64,000 nucleotides of DNA from Acidimicrobiaceae bacterium (GTDB lineage: Bacteria > Actinomycetota > Acidimicrobiia > Acidimicrobiales > RAAP-2), in the NCBI GenBank assembly GCA_003141095.1, contig PLKM01000031.1, forward strand, positions 1-64,000, given 5' to 3'. A model generated the notes under the pieces. The model saw only the letters and a list, made by a program, of their open reading frames with translations. It ran no database searches and was not told the origin of the DNA. Positions 1 through 8,672 of the stretch are shown piece after piece; the first letter of the stretch is position 1, and the number at the start of each line of letters is the position of its first letter. Made by a program: the position numbers and the translations under genes.

Positions 1-18
1 TGCCCCGAGAGGAGAACA

Positions 19-1341
19 GTGGACGTCGCATCGTTTGTTTCTGCAGTCTTCAATGACCAACTTCCGTTTCGCGTCGAGGCGTACGACGGAAGCAGCGCTG
101 GACCGAGCATCGAATCTTCAGCCAATGACATCACCTTGAAGATCCTGAGTCGCGATGCGCTGAATCGGGTGCTGACCCATCCCGGCGAGCTCGGTCTCGC
201 CCGGGCCTACGTCGCGGGCGACATCGACATCGACGGCGACCTCGATGCGCTCTTCGAGTTGTCGAACCCTCCAATACGTCAACTCCTCAACGTCAATAAC
301 CTTCGGTCTCTTGGCTCTGTGGTCGGTACGTCGATTTTCAAGCCGCTCGCTCCACCGAAGATCGAAGCGAAGCAACACGGAGCGCTGCACAGCCGCAGTC
401 GCGACAAGGACGCGATCTCACACCACTATGACGTGTCGAACCGGTTCTACGAAATGGTACTCGGCCCTTCCATGACGTATTCGTGCGCGGTCTTCAGGTC
501 ACCCGACGACACGTTGGAGGACGCCCAGCGCCGCAAGGTCGATCTCGTCGCGAGGAAGTTGGACCTGAAGCCCGGTATGAGGCTGCTCGACGTCGGTTGC
601 GGATGGGGAGCGATGGCCATCCACGCCGCTCGCACCTACGGGACCTCGGTCGTGGGAGTGACCCTTTCCGAACCCCAACAGCGTTACGCGACCGAACAAG
701 CTCGTCGCGCCGGCGTTGCGGGGTTGGTGGAGTTTCGAATCCAAGACTTCCGCGACGTCAAAGATGGCCCCTTTGACGCCATTAGCTCCATCGGCATGTC
801 CGAGCACGTGGGCAGACGGTCGCTGGCGGGTTATACGCAGATTCTCTTTGACCTTCTTCGCCCAGGCGGACGATTCCTCAATCACGCGATTGGCCGACCA
901 GTCTCCTTCGACGCCGACCCCCAGCCCTCCAAGGGCTCGGAACTCGCTCGCCAGATGCAGATCGCCCTCGGAATGCGTGGGCCTTCGAGAATCGGTAGCC
1001 CCTTCATGGAACGCTACGTCTTCCCCGACGGCGAGCTCCACGAGGTCGGCACGATGGTCTCAATGTTCCAGGCTCACGGATTCGAAGTGCGCCACGTCGA
1101 GAGTCTGCGCGAGCACTACGCCATCACGCTTCGCCACTGGGTGGACAATCTCACCAAACGCTGGGATGAGGCCATCGAAGAAGTCGGCGAGCAACGCGCC
1201 CGCGTGTGGCGGCTGTACATGGCAGGTTCAGCAGTTGGTTTCGAACGTCACCACCTCGAGATCCACCAGGTCCTCTGCTCGCGTCCCTCGGACGGGCACA
1301 GTGGCGTCGCCCTTCGTCCGGAGTTCGAACCGGAGTTCTAG
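19..1341 (+). CDS. Cyclopropane-fatty-acyl-phospholipid synthase family methyltransferase
   Basis: Predicted SAM-dependent enzyme of the cyclopropane fatty acid synthase/mycolic acid cyclopropane synthase family (440 aa), which adds a methylene or methyl group to unsaturated acyl chains of membrane phospholipids. The N-terminal 110 residues resemble the variable lipid-binding part. The segment SHHYDVSNRFYEMVLGPSMT (about 135-155) is typical of the family, and LLDVGCGWGAMA (about 188-200) is the glycine-rich SAM loop. The GTG start follows a GAGAGGAG-type ribosome binding site at 8-14. No obvious operon partner lies in the window. It could act on cis-double bonds to make cyclopropane or methyl-branched chains; which product is not decidable from sequence. 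Confidence 0.9.
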   Translation: MDVASFVSAVFNDQLPFRVEAYDGSSAGPSIESSANDITLKILSRDALNRVLTHPGELGLARAYVAGDIDIDGDLDALFELSNPPIRQLLNVNNLRSLGSVVGTSIFKPLAPPKIEAKQHGALHSRSRDKDAISHHYDVSNRFYEMVLGPSMTYSCAVFRSPDDTLEDAQRRKVDLVARKLDLKPGMRLLDVGCGWGAMAIHAARTYGTSVVGVTLSEPQQRYATEQARRAGVAGLVEFRIQDFRDVKDGPFDAISSIGMSEHVGRRSLAGYTQILFDLLRPGGRFLNHAIGRPVSFDADPQPSKGSELARQMQIALGMRGPSRIGSPFMERYVFPDGELHEVGTMVSMFQAHGFEVRHVESLREHYAITLRHWVDNLTKRWDEAIEEVGEQRARVWRLYMAGSAVGFERHHLEIHQVLCSRPSDGHSGVALRPEFEPEF

Positions 1342-1690
1342 AGTCCCTGCCCGTGGTCAGTTCAGAGTCGCGCCAAGAAGCAAGTCCGCCTCGCGACCCT
1401 GACGGCGGCGGTTCCCTCGACCTACGCGTCGCATTGATGTGCGCGCGACGCTGAGCCCTCCGCGATGCCAGAGGTGGCCGTGCGAATGCAGGACCGTGAG
1501 GCTCGAGTGTCGTCCAACATCCTCGGCAACGATGGGCCCGTCTACGCCGGGTGCACCGACTACTCCGATACGTCGCACAGAAGGCAGTTTCTGCAAACAC
1601 CTTCGCATCGCGCCACGCATCTTCGCCGAACGAACCTATCGGACGTCAACATCGGGCACCTCTCGTGTTCGGGCCCCTATCGTTTCACCT
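1342..1690. other. Intergenic stretch with no supported gene
   Basis: 349 bases between the CFA-like gene and the next acetyltransferase. Reading frames exist on both strands but have arginine/serine-rich, low-complexity translations without family features. The only signal I support is the TATCGT -10 hexamer at its right end (1678-1683). Confidence 0.5.
1678..1683 (+). promoter_or_regulatory. -10 hexamer TATCGT, leaderless promoter
   Basis: TATCGT lies 7 nt before the ATG at 1691, and no Shine-Dalgarno sequence intervenes. This fits a transcript starting at or next to the start codon and supports that start over the upstream in-frame ones. Confidence 0.6.
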
Positions 1691-2200
1691 ATGCCCCTTG
1701 GGCTCCGCCCCTTTCAAATCAACGACGAGGCCGCGGCACTTTGCGGCCACGCGGCGATGAAGGTCGACGATTTCCGACTCCTGCTCGACTGGGCCGAGGG
1801 CGACCAATGGGCCGAGTATCTCGCAAGACTGAACGATCAGCGTCGGGGTCTCAACCTGGGCGAGGATCACGTGCGTGCGGCCCTACTCGCGGCCGACGTT
1901 GACGGAGTGCTCGTGGGGCGAACTTCAGTCCGCTTCCAACTCAATGAGTTACTCGCGCTTCGAGGCGGCCACATTGGTTACTGCGTACTGCCAGAGTTCC
2001 GCCAGAAGGGTTACGCCACTGAAATCTTGCGCCAGGCACTCGTCATCGCACGCTCGGAGGGCGTCACTCGAGTGCTCATGGTCTGTGATGATGACAACGC
2101 GGCATCAGCGGCCACGATCGAACGCTGCGGGGGCGCACTTGACACCGTCGTTCAAGCGGGAGACGGGGACGTGGCCTTTCGGCGTTACTGGATTGACTGA
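1691..2200 (+). CDS. GNAT family N-acetyltransferase
   Basis: 169-residue protein of the GNAT fold, transferring an acetyl group from acetyl-CoA to an unknown amine. The central strand GHIGYCVLPEFRQKGYATE (about 98-116) has the Q/R-x-x-G-x-G/A pyrophosphate-binding turn in the form RQKGYA. The C-terminal DDDNAASAATIERCGG matches the usual motif B region (N-x-A-S-x-x-x-I-E-x-x-G-G). The frame is open upstream to 1439, but that extension lacks the fold and is basic and low complexity. The ATG at 1691 is preceded by a perfectly placed -10 hexamer, so I choose it. Substrate unknown. Confidence 0.8.
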   Translation: MPLGLRPFQINDEAAALCGHAAMKVDDFRLLLDWAEGDQWAEYLARLNDQRRGLNLGEDHVRAALLAADVDGVLVGRTSVRFQLNELLALRGGHIGYCVLPEFRQKGYATEILRQALVIARSEGVTRVLMVCDDDNAASAATIERCGGALDTVVQAGDGDVAFRRYWID

Positions 2201-2336
2201 CCCGTCGATTCGCTGATTCTTATCCAGATGAACTAGTCCACTCAGCTGACCGGCACCGAATCTGGTGCGGAATGATTAGCCTGCGGAGGGAGCGGCCCCA
2301 AACGGGATCCGCATGCTTCGCCGAGACTGGAGAGCC

Positions 2337-2816
2337 ATGGACGCGACGGACGAACGCCTGGAAGTACAGCGAACTATTGACGCCGACCCCGCCACGATCT
2401 TTCGACTCCTATGCGATCCCCAAGGACACGTGGCCATAGACAGTTCGGGGATGCTGATGAGTGCCGAGGGTGAGCCGGTCAGCGGTGTTGGTGGCACCTT
2501 TGTCGTGCACATGGACCGAGAATCACTCAATGACTATCCGCTCGGTAAGTACGACGTCCTCGTGACGATTACGAAATTTGATCCAAACCGCGAAGTTGCC
2601 TGGAACGTTGGCGGCGAGAACGGAAGACTCATTGGCCACGTGTACGGCTACCTCCTCGAGCCCGTGGACGGCGCCACGTTGGTCACGTCGTACTACGACT
2701 GGTCCGGCGCGAGTCAAAATTGGAAGGACGCCGCAATCTTTCCAGTGATCTCAGCGAGTGCGCTTCGAGCGACGCTTGGAATCCTCGCGCGCACGGTAGA
2801 ACTTGCCGTGGACTGA
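2337..2816 (+). CDS. SRPBCC (polyketide cyclase/dehydrase-like) protein
   Basis: 159-residue protein with the START/Bet v1-like helix-grip layout. It opens with RTIDADPATIFRLLCDPQGH (helix after strand 1), followed by alternating strands (WNVGGENGRLIGHVYGYLLE, then TLVTSYYDWSG) and a long C-terminal helix. Family members bind a hydrophobic ligand; the ligand is unknown here. I prefer the ATG at 2337, which has GGAGAG just upstream, over the in-frame 2313 start. A second SRPBCC gene lies at 10702-11166. It is followed by a convergent methyltransferase gene. Confidence 0.75.
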   Translation: MDATDERLEVQRTIDADPATIFRLLCDPQGHVAIDSSGMLMSAEGEPVSGVGGTFVVHMDRESLNDYPLGKYDVLVTITKFDPNREVAWNVGGENGRLIGHVYGYLLEPVDGATLVTSYYDWSGASQNWKDAAIFPVISASALRATLGILARTVELAVD

Positions 2817-2870
2817 CGGTCAAAGCGTCGAGGGCTCCCGGCGTGCCCGCCGAGGGCGTGCCACAATCGA

Positions 2871-3626
2871 TCAGGGACCTGGCGTCCATGCGCAGTACGT
2901 CGTCGTCACGTAGGGAAGTTCAAACGGTTCATCAAAGCCGCTCACCAATCGAGCGACCTCGTCCAAAATGGTCTGCTGTTCTTCGGGTTCCATCACCGCG
3001 ATATAACTCGTCGTGAGGACCCTTCGCAGCAGCGTTTCCTTGTCAAGCAGCTGAGCGTGGCGAAAGCGGCGCATTTCGATTCTCGCGAGCCCGCCGGCTT
3101 CGAGGATTGGAATGAAGTCCATGCCGACGGCGTAGGGCCTCTTGTTGTACCACTGCATCACGTGGCTCAACTCGTCGACCCAACCGATTGACTCGTCGCG
3201 CTCGTTCCACACGAGCCCGAGTCCTCCGCCCGCGACGAGGACCCTCGAAAACTCGGCCAACGCCTTTTCTGGATCGAACCAGTGAAACGCCTGCGCGACC
3301 GTGACAACGTCAACGGAGTGAGTGTCGAACGGCAGCGACTCGGCCATCCCGTCGAGCACCGGAACCCCAAGCTCTTGTCGATCGAATTCAACGCGCATCC
3401 CTTCAGACGGTTCGACTGCGATCAAGGTGGAGCAGAACGCCGCGATCTCTCGCGTGAAAAGGCCTGTGCCCGCGGCAACGTCCACCACGCATCGAGCGTT
3501 GGACATCTTGAGTGTCTCGACCATATGCGCAACCGCCGCAACGGGGTACCCCGGACGGGCGGATTGGTAGCGCGCTCCGTCGGCGAAACCCGCAACTCCA
3601 TTGAGTGGTCGCTGACGTTCGTTCAT
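2871..3626 (-). CDS. Class I SAM-dependent methyltransferase
   Basis: 251-residue methyltransferase of the Methyltransf_11/UbiE-like type. The SAM loop is VVDVAAGTGLFTREIA (about 48-63), the acidic ribose-binding residue sits in LIAVEPSEGMR, and the DVVTVAQAFHWFDPEKAL segment is typical of this subfamily. The substrate is not predictable. The ATG at 3626 follows a GAGGA ribosome binding site. It is convergent with the SRPBCC gene and divergent from the acetyltransferase at 3763. Confidence 0.85.
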   Translation of the reverse strand: MNERQRPLNGVAGFADGARYQSARPGYPVAAVAHMVETLKMSNARCVVDVAAGTGLFTREIAAFCSTLIAVEPSEGMRVEFDRQELGVPVLDGMAESLPFDTHSVDVVTVAQAFHWFDPEKALAEFSRVLVAGGGLGLVWNERDESIGWVDELSHVMQWYNKRPYAVGMDFIPILEAGGLARIEMRRFRHAQLLDKETLLRRVLTTSYIAVMEPEEQQTILDEVARLVSGFDEPFELPYVTTTYCAWTPGP

Positions 3627-3750
3627 GGTCGGTCCTCTTCTTGGTTGATCCCATTATCCACTGGAATTCTCGGTGCTTCGCGTATTGGGCGACGAACCCG
3701 AAAATCGCGCACAGCTACTCGAACCTTCCCCGATCACGATGCCGTTCCCC

Positions 3751-3756
3751 TATCGT
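3751..3756 (+). promoter_or_regulatory. -10 hexamer TATCGT, leaderless promoter
   Basis: TATCGT is exactly 6 nt upstream of the ATG at 3763. There is no Shine-Dalgarno between them. Supports that ATG as the start. Confidence 0.6.
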
Positions 3757-3762
3757 CGACGT

Positions 3763-4641
3763 ATGGAAGTCATTCGTTGCTCTTCGCCCAAGGTGTTTCT
3801 CGAGGACACCGCCGCGTATCGCGAGTTAGAACCCATTCGAACCAACATTCAAGGCTCCGTTGCCACCTCAGTCGTGAGTGGGGCCCAACGTCACGACGAC
3901 CACTGGTGGTGGGTCGCCCGCGATTCAGGCGGTGAAGTGGTCGGCGCAGCTATTCGAACTGCGCCGTTTGGGCTCCAGATCGGGCCAATGCCGGTCGCCG
4001 CCGCGGCGGCTCTGGCCCGCGAAGTTTCGACGCACGATGACGACGTCCCCTGGGTCGTTGGATCTGAACAGATCGTCGCAGCCTTCCTCGACGCCTACCG
4101 TTCTTCAAGGACACCGGGATCGTCACGCAAGGTTCGTCGTGGACGATGCGACGTTATCTACGAGGCCGGAGAGATGGCTCAGCCCAATGTCGAAGGGCTC
4201 TCACGCACGGCAACAATGGAGGACTTTGACATCGCCTACCAATGGAACCTTGATTTCATGGAATTCATCGACGGCGTGGCGCCGTCGTCTGACGAACGTG
4301 ATCGCGAGGCCCTGCGGGCGAGGTTGACCGCCGGCGCCCTATGGTTCTGGTGCGTAGACCACACGCCCGTCTCCATGGCCGGTCACGCTTCTCGCGTGCA
4401 GACCCCTGGCGGCGTCATCACTCGTGTTGGTCCTGTCTACACGCCAGCCGGGTTGCGCCATCACGGCTACGGCGCGGCGATTACCGCCTCGCTCACAGAC
4501 TCCCTGCAGCGCGAGGGATCGCGCGTCATGCTCTACGCCGACGCCACCAACGCGACGAGCAACGGCGTCTATCGGCGGATCGGGTACCACATCGTCGATC
4601 AGGTGACGAGGTACGAGTTCGGGTCCGACCACACGGCTTAG
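3763..4641 (+). CDS. GNAT family N-acetyltransferase, two-lobed
   Basis: 292-residue acetyltransferase. The N-terminal half is a degenerate GNAT-like lobe (WWWVARDSGGEVVGAAIRT). The C-terminal half carries the active-looking fold: ITRVGPVYTPAGLRHHGYGA (V-x-P-x-x-R-x-x-G-Y-G/A acetyl-CoA turn) and LYADATNATSNGVYRRIGYH (N-x-x-S-N-x-x-Y-x-x-I-G-Y). The acceptor is unknown. In-frame starts exist at 3673 and 3739, but a -10 hexamer placed 6 nt before 3763 favours the last. Its stop codon overlaps the end of the HIT-like relic on the opposite strand by 4 nt. Confidence 0.8.
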   Translation: MEVIRCSSPKVFLEDTAAYRELEPIRTNIQGSVATSVVSGAQRHDDHWWWVARDSGGEVVGAAIRTAPFGLQIGPMPVAAAAALAREVSTHDDDVPWVVGSEQIVAAFLDAYRSSRTPGSSRKVRRGRCDVIYEAGEMAQPNVEGLSRTATMEDFDIAYQWNLDFMEFIDGVAPSSDERDREALRARLTAGALWFWCVDHTPVSMAGHASRVQTPGGVITRVGPVYTPAGLRHHGYGAAITASLTDSLQREGSRVMLYADATNATSNGVYRRIGYHIVDQVTRYEFGSDHTA

Positions 4642-4853
4642 TACGGGGTTGATTTAGTCGTGGCGGCCACTGCGGGCACGTGGGTTTTGAAGCAGCCGGT
4701 CACCGATCTCCGCGCGATGGAGGTTCCGCGAAGGTTTCCGCCGAGATCCTCTGACTCTTCTACGCTGAGTTCGTCCATTGCCCCGACGTGCCCGGTCGGC
4801 ACGACAACGAGCCGTCGCCAGGGGTTAGGTTGAAGGACAGCGCACTGCGCCAC
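4638..4853 (-). pseudogene. HIT-family hydrolase relic (no histidine triad)
   Basis: The 71-codon frame reads like the middle of an actinobacterial HIT-family protein: LQPNPWRRLVVVPTGHVGAM, then DELSVEESEDLG, then SVTGCFKTHVPAVA, where intact homologues continue into the H-x-H-x-H catalytic strand. Here the frame hits a stop 9 codons after KTH, with no HxHxH, and the N-terminal part is also missing upstream. I see the conserved framework but not the catalytic triad, so I call it a decayed gene. It could alternatively be a spurious frame; the match is by eye only. Confidence 0.5.
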
Positions 4854-4972
4854 CCGGCGTGCTCGAGGCGTTCTCTCACCAGAGCACTTTCCATCACCTC
4901 GTGTTGGTGCGAGTAGCGCAACTTGCAGAGCAGCCCAGTTGTTCGAGAAATCTCAATGAGCGAACGGGCCCT

Positions 4973-5605
4973 TCAACTCTGACCTCGCAGCACCACCGTC
5001 TTGGCGAATTTGTCGTGAAGCGTCTGATTCTCAGTGTCCCAAAGAGGCCACAACAGATCAAGAATGTGCGGAACCAACAGGGCCAGGACGATTGTCGAGT
5101 GCCGGAGCACCTCGACCGCCTCTTGGTGGGTGGGGTGAACGTACGCCGTGTAGTGCGCCACGCTGCCGATCAACAACAGCACTCCGTAGAGGCCGTTCCT
5201 GAGAGCGGCCTGCTTCAGACCGATGCCGGGACTGCGGTCCGTCTGGACCACTTGGATCTTCGTCACCTTCATGCCAATGGTCTGTCCGTTTTGATAGGCA
5301 ATCAGCAAGGTTCCGTAGAGAAACGTCGCGACGGTGAGTACTGCCAGACTCCCGTAGAAACCGAGGTCCATGGCCTTGGCCGGAACCTCGATGACGAGAG
5401 CCAGCAGTAGTGAGTCGATGAAGAAGGCGAGGACTCGCCACCAGTAGCCCGCGAGTCCTGTCCTCTTCGGCTCGTTGACCGGATCCATGGGAAAGTACGG
5501 GAGCTGCAACGAAGCCGGAGCCGACTCGCCCACTTTGGTCCCGCACACGGTGCAGAACTGCTGGTCTTGCTGTTCCTGTGCTCCACAGTGTGTGCAGTAC
5601 GGCAC
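4973..5605 (-). CDS. Zinc-ribbon RDD-family membrane protein
   Basis: 210-residue protein. The first 25 residues form a zinc ribbon (YCTHCG...FCTVCG, two CxxC pairs). It is followed by an RDD domain: WWRVLAFFIDSLLLAL (the conserved R and first D in TM1), two further hydrophobic segments, and the second D near DLLWPLWDTENQTLHDKFAK. Function of RDD proteins is poorly known; some are linked to ion transport. The GTG start follows GGAGGAG. It is co-directional with, and 30 bp downstream of, a second zinc-ribbon membrane protein, so the two are probably co-transcribed. Confidence 0.8.
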   Translation of the reverse strand: MPYCTHCGAQEQQDQQFCTVCGTKVGESAPASLQLPYFPMDPVNEPKRTGLAGYWWRVLAFFIDSLLLALVIEVPAKAMDLGFYGSLAVLTVATFLYGTLLIAYQNGQTIGMKVTKIQVVQTDRSPGIGLKQAALRNGLYGVLLLIGSVAHYTAYVHPTHQEAVEVLRHSTIVLALLVPHILDLLWPLWDTENQTLHDKFAKTVVLRGQS

Positions 5606-5635
5606 CCAAACTCCTCCTGGCTCGATTCGACGAAA

Positions 5636-6523
5636 CTATTTCAAGATTGCAATAGTCATCAGTATTGCGTCAAACAAGAAGTGGGCCACGACTGGCCGAT
5701 TGAGCTTATGGTGTTTTTGGAACGACCTCGTGACCAGGTAGCCAAACGGTATGGTGAGCAAGAAACCCAGCCCGTAGTACACGTGGTAGCTGGTTCGAAG
5801 CACGAGGCTCAGCACCAGCGAAGTGCGCGGCGACCAACCCAGTTGACCCAGTCTGGTGATGAGGTAGCCGTTGACGAGCACCTCTTCGGTGATCGCAGTG
5901 ACGGCGGACATGACGATGGCTTCGATGAGGTAATACTTCGGCTCGTTGCTGACGGTGACGCTGCTGAAGAGTGAGGAGTGTTGATTGATAAACGCGACGA
6001 ATGGCAGCAGAAGGAGCAACTCGATACCCAACGCGGCCGCGCCAATTCCGAGCCCGGGCACGACATCACTCTTGAAACTCGGCGCGCCCAGTCCCAGAAC
6101 CGACGGCCCCTGGCCGGTCCTCGACAAGAGGAACAGCGCTAGAGGAACCATGGCAAAAACCGGAAGGTAGGCGAGAATGCCAAGCACCAGATTCGTCACC
6201 GGATGGTTTTGCACGATGGAGGGGAATCGGGAGATGTCACCCACGCCGGACAGGTGTCGAGCGAAGAGCAGTACGGCGCTGATCACGACGGGTAGGAGAA
6301 ATGCCAGCATCACGAAGCGGGTCTCCCAGACCAGCGTCCTTCGCGCGTCGCCCCTCGGCAGCACCACGTCGAGCGGCACGGTAACGCCGCCGCTCTCGCT
6401 ATGGCGCATCGCAGCACTGCTGGCGACGACTGATCGGATCGGCGCTTCGTTGGAAGTGGAGGTGCCACAGGCGCCGCAGAACGCCCCAACCGCTCTCGTT
6501 CCACAGAGGGGGCAGTAATTCAC
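5636..6523 (-). CDS. Zinc-ribbon CPBP-family intramembrane protease
   Basis: 295-residue protein with an N-terminal zinc ribbon (YCPLCG...FCGACG) joined to a polytopic CPBP/CAAX-protease domain. Motifs seen: TEEVLVNGYLITRL (motif 1, EE-x3-N where many members have R), TSYHVYYGLG (motif 2 His) and HFLFDAI (motif 3, H-x3-D). The catalytic set (Glu-Glu, His, His/Asp) is complete. Relatives cleave membrane peptides or act in bacteriocin self-immunity; the substrate here is unknown. It lies directly upstream of the RDD protein, which starts with the same kind of zinc ribbon. Confidence 0.85.
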   Translation of the reverse strand: MNYCPLCGTRAVGAFCGACGTSTSNEAPIRSVVASSAAMRHSESGGVTVPLDVVLPRGDARRTLVWETRFVMLAFLLPVVISAVLLFARHLSGVGDISRFPSIVQNHPVTNLVLGILAYLPVFAMVPLALFLLSRTGQGPSVLGLGAPSFKSDVVPGLGIGAAALGIELLLLLPFVAFINQHSSLFSSVTVSNEPKYYLIEAIVMSAVTAITEEVLVNGYLITRLGQLGWSPRTSLVLSLVLRTSYHVYYGLGFLLTIPFGYLVTRSFQKHHKLNRPVVAHFLFDAILMTIAILK

Positions 6524-6774
6524 GCGTACCTAGCTTTCAACGTTCCACAAGCCTCGCACGCAGTCTGCCACCCGGAGAAGTGGAAACCTCCGACTTCTCC
6601 ACTACCGCGTCGCGGACAGGTGACGCATCACCCGATGCCGTCACCGCCGTGCACTCTCGACCCATCGCATGGATCTCATCGAGACGTGGTCGCTCGCAAC
6701 ATGATCAAGGCACGCCCAGGTCGAGCGCTCCAACTATCGCCAAGAGCGGCGGATTGAACTTCGCCCCTCGCCTC

Positions 6775-8595
6775 TCAGTCGGTGTCGCTCACGTCATCAT
6801 CCCTGTCGGGCAGCAAGATCGCACCGGGCGATCCCACGCCAGCTTGGGCCATGACGGCTTGCCCAACTCCCGCGAAGCCTTCTTCGTCCTCTTCGGGACC
6901 CGTGAGCAGGTGGTGCTGAAGACCAGGACCGCGCAGCCACGAGAAGACCGCTCCTACGAAGCACAGACCGGCCGCCACGAGAAAGGCCATGTGCAGACCC
7001 CTCGCGAAGGGCTTCTCAATGAGGCTGGGGAAGAATCCACGCCCGAGCAGCACCGACGAGTGAACACCGGCCTGGGCGAGGATGTGCGCTCCGAGCAACT
7101 GCTGCATCGGATTGATGCCGAGGAACGCCGAGAAGAGGCTGCCGATCGCGGGGATGTGCGAGATCTGCACGGCCTGAACCGTTGGCACCCCTTGCGCGGT
7201 GAGCCCGGAGAGGAGCGCGTGCGGCAGCGACGATGAGAGACCCAGCACGATCACGGTGAAGAAGAACCCGATGGAGAGCACGCTCGCCGAGTTCTGGAAC
7301 GTGTTGAGCATCGCTCCGCCGGCGCCGCGACGGTTGGCGGGCAGCGAGTTCATCACCGCGCTCGTGTTCGGTGCGGCGAAGAGCCCCATCGAAAGGCCCA
7401 CGAGCAGCAGCAGCAGTGCAAAGACCGGGTACGTGAAGTTGATCGGAATCATCTGGAGACCAATAAGACTCATCCCGGTGAGGACCAGACCCAGGGTCGC
7501 GAAATTTCGCGCGCCGTGACGGTCGGCCAAGCGACCAGAGACCGGACCCGCGATGAAGAAGCCAATGGTCAGCGGCACCATGTAGATGCCGGCCCACAGC
7601 GGGGTCCGGGCGAAGGTGTAACCGTGTTGGGGCAGCCAGATTCCCTGCAGCCAAATAATGAGGATGAACTGGAGACCACCTCGGGCGAGGGACAGCATCA
7701 GCGTGGCGATGTTGCCCATGGCGAATCCACGGTTCGCGAACAGGCTCATCTGGAACATCGGGTCTTCAACCCGGGTCTCGATTATCAGGAAGGCCGCGAG
7801 CACGGCCAGCCCGCCAAAAATGCACGAGAGCACGAACGGACTCGTCCAGCCCATGGCGTGACCACCGTAGGGCTGAAGACCATAGACGATTCCCGTCAAC
7901 ACGGAAATGAGACCGATCGCGAACGTGAAGTTGCCGAGCCAGTCAATCTTGGCCTTGGTGCGCACTCCGTTGTCGTGGAGTTTCAGATACGCCCAGACCG
8001 TGCCAAAGATGCCGACTGGTACCGAGACGAGGAACACCAGGCGCCATTCAATGGGCGCGAGTACGCCGCCGAGCAAGAGACCGAGGAATGATCCTCCGAT
8101 CGCCGCGACGCCGTTGATACCGAGCGCAAGGCCGCGCTCGTTAGGGGGAAACGCATCAGTGAGAATCGCGTTCGAGTTGGCGAACAAGAACGCGCCACCC
8201 ACGCCTTGACCCACGCGCATGATGATGATCCAGAGAGCGGCGGCGGGTCCCGTCATCCACGTGATGGCGAGAAGGATCGAGAACACGGTAAAGATTGCGA
8301 AGCCCATGGTGTACATCCGGACTCGACCGAAGATGTCGCCCACCCGGCCAAAACTCACGACCAGCACCGACGTGACCAGCAAGAAACCCATCAAGATCCA
8401 GAGGAAATAGGGGGTGTTGCTGGACGCGAGTGGATCGAGCTTGATGCCGCGAAAGATATTGGGCAAAGCAATCAGCAGGATTGAGCCGTTGATCGTCGCC
8501 ATCAGAATGCCGAGCGTCGTGTTCGACAGGGCAATCCACTTGTAGCGATCAGGGTGAGGATGCGGATTTGGCTGTAGATCTGTTGCGGTCGTCAT
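6775..8595 (-). CDS. MFS exporter, DHA2 (EmrB/QacA-like) family
   Basis: 606-residue drug:H+ antiporter-type permease with about 14 hydrophobic segments. The first is [20 protein letters not shown] and motif A appears as [18 protein letters not shown]-terminal hydrophilic tail of about 45 residues ([16 protein letters not shown]) is unusual. The ATG at 8595 has CCGGAG 9 nt upstream and is preferred over the TTG at 8598. The gene is divergent from a marR gene, with a palindrome between them, so it is probably repressed by that regulator and induced by a toxic ligand. Confidence 0.9.
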   Translation of the reverse strand: MTTATDLQPNPHPHPDRYKWIALSNTTLGILMATINGSILLIALPNIFRGIKLDPLASSNTPYFLWILMGFLLVTSVLVVSFGRVGDIFGRVRMYTMGFAIFTVFSILLAITWMTGPAAALWIIIMRVGQGVGGAFLFANSNAILTDAFPPNERGLALGINGVAAIGGSFLGLLLGGVLAPIEWRLVFLVSVPVGIFGTVWAYLKLHDNGVRTKAKIDWLGNFTFAIGLISVLTGIVYGLQPYGGHAMGWTSPFVLSCIFGGLAVLAAFLIIETRVEDPMFQMSLFANRGFAMGNIATLMLSLARGGLQFILIIWLQGIWLPQHGYTFARTPLWAGIYMVPLTIGFFIAGPVSGRLADRHGARNFATLGLVLTGMSLIGLQMIPINFTYPVFALLLLLVGLSMGLFAAPNTSAVMNSLPANRRGAGGAMLNTFQNSASVLSIGFFFTVIVLGLSSSLPHALLSGLTAQGVPTVQAVQISHIPAIGSLFSAFLGINPMQQLLGAHILAQAGVHSSVLLGRGFFPSLIEKPFARGLHMAFLVAAGLCFVGAVFSWLRGPGLQHHLLTGPEEDEEGFAGVGQAVMAQAGVGSPGAILLPDRDDDVSDTD

Positions 8596-8637
8596 CAATT
8601 CTCCGGGGGATTGGTTCTCGAAATAGTGCGTAGGTAG

Positions 8638-8663
8638 ATACTTAGTTAATTCTAACTAAGTAT
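8638..8663. promoter_or_regulatory. MarR-type operator palindrome
   Basis: Perfect 11-bp arms ATACTTAGTTA (8638-8648) and TAACTAAGTAT (8653-8663) around a 4-bp ATTC centre. It lies in the 77-bp divergent gap between the exporter and marR and overlaps the TATACT -10 hexamer of marR, so the regulator likely represses itself and the exporter. Confidence 0.75.
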
Positions 8664-8666
8664 ACT
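8661..8666 (+). promoter_or_regulatory. -10 hexamer TATACT, leaderless promoter of marR
   Basis: TATACT sits 6 nt before the ATG at 8673 and overlaps the right arm of the operator palindrome by three bases. Confidence 0.65.
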
Positions 8667-8672
8667 GGAAGC

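Noticed and set aside
4859..5410. 183-codon plus-strand frame opposite the RDD gene
   Set aside because: Antisense to a gene with clear zinc-ribbon and RDD motifs; hydrophilic low-complexity translation. Its VAQLAEQ start reflects a tRNA-like sequence, not a protein.
6574..6600. GGAGAAGT...ACTTCTCC hairpin between the CPBP gene and the exporter
   Set aside because: Only 8 bp of stem with an 11-nt loop and no T-run; could serve as a terminator for the exporter transcript but too weak to call.
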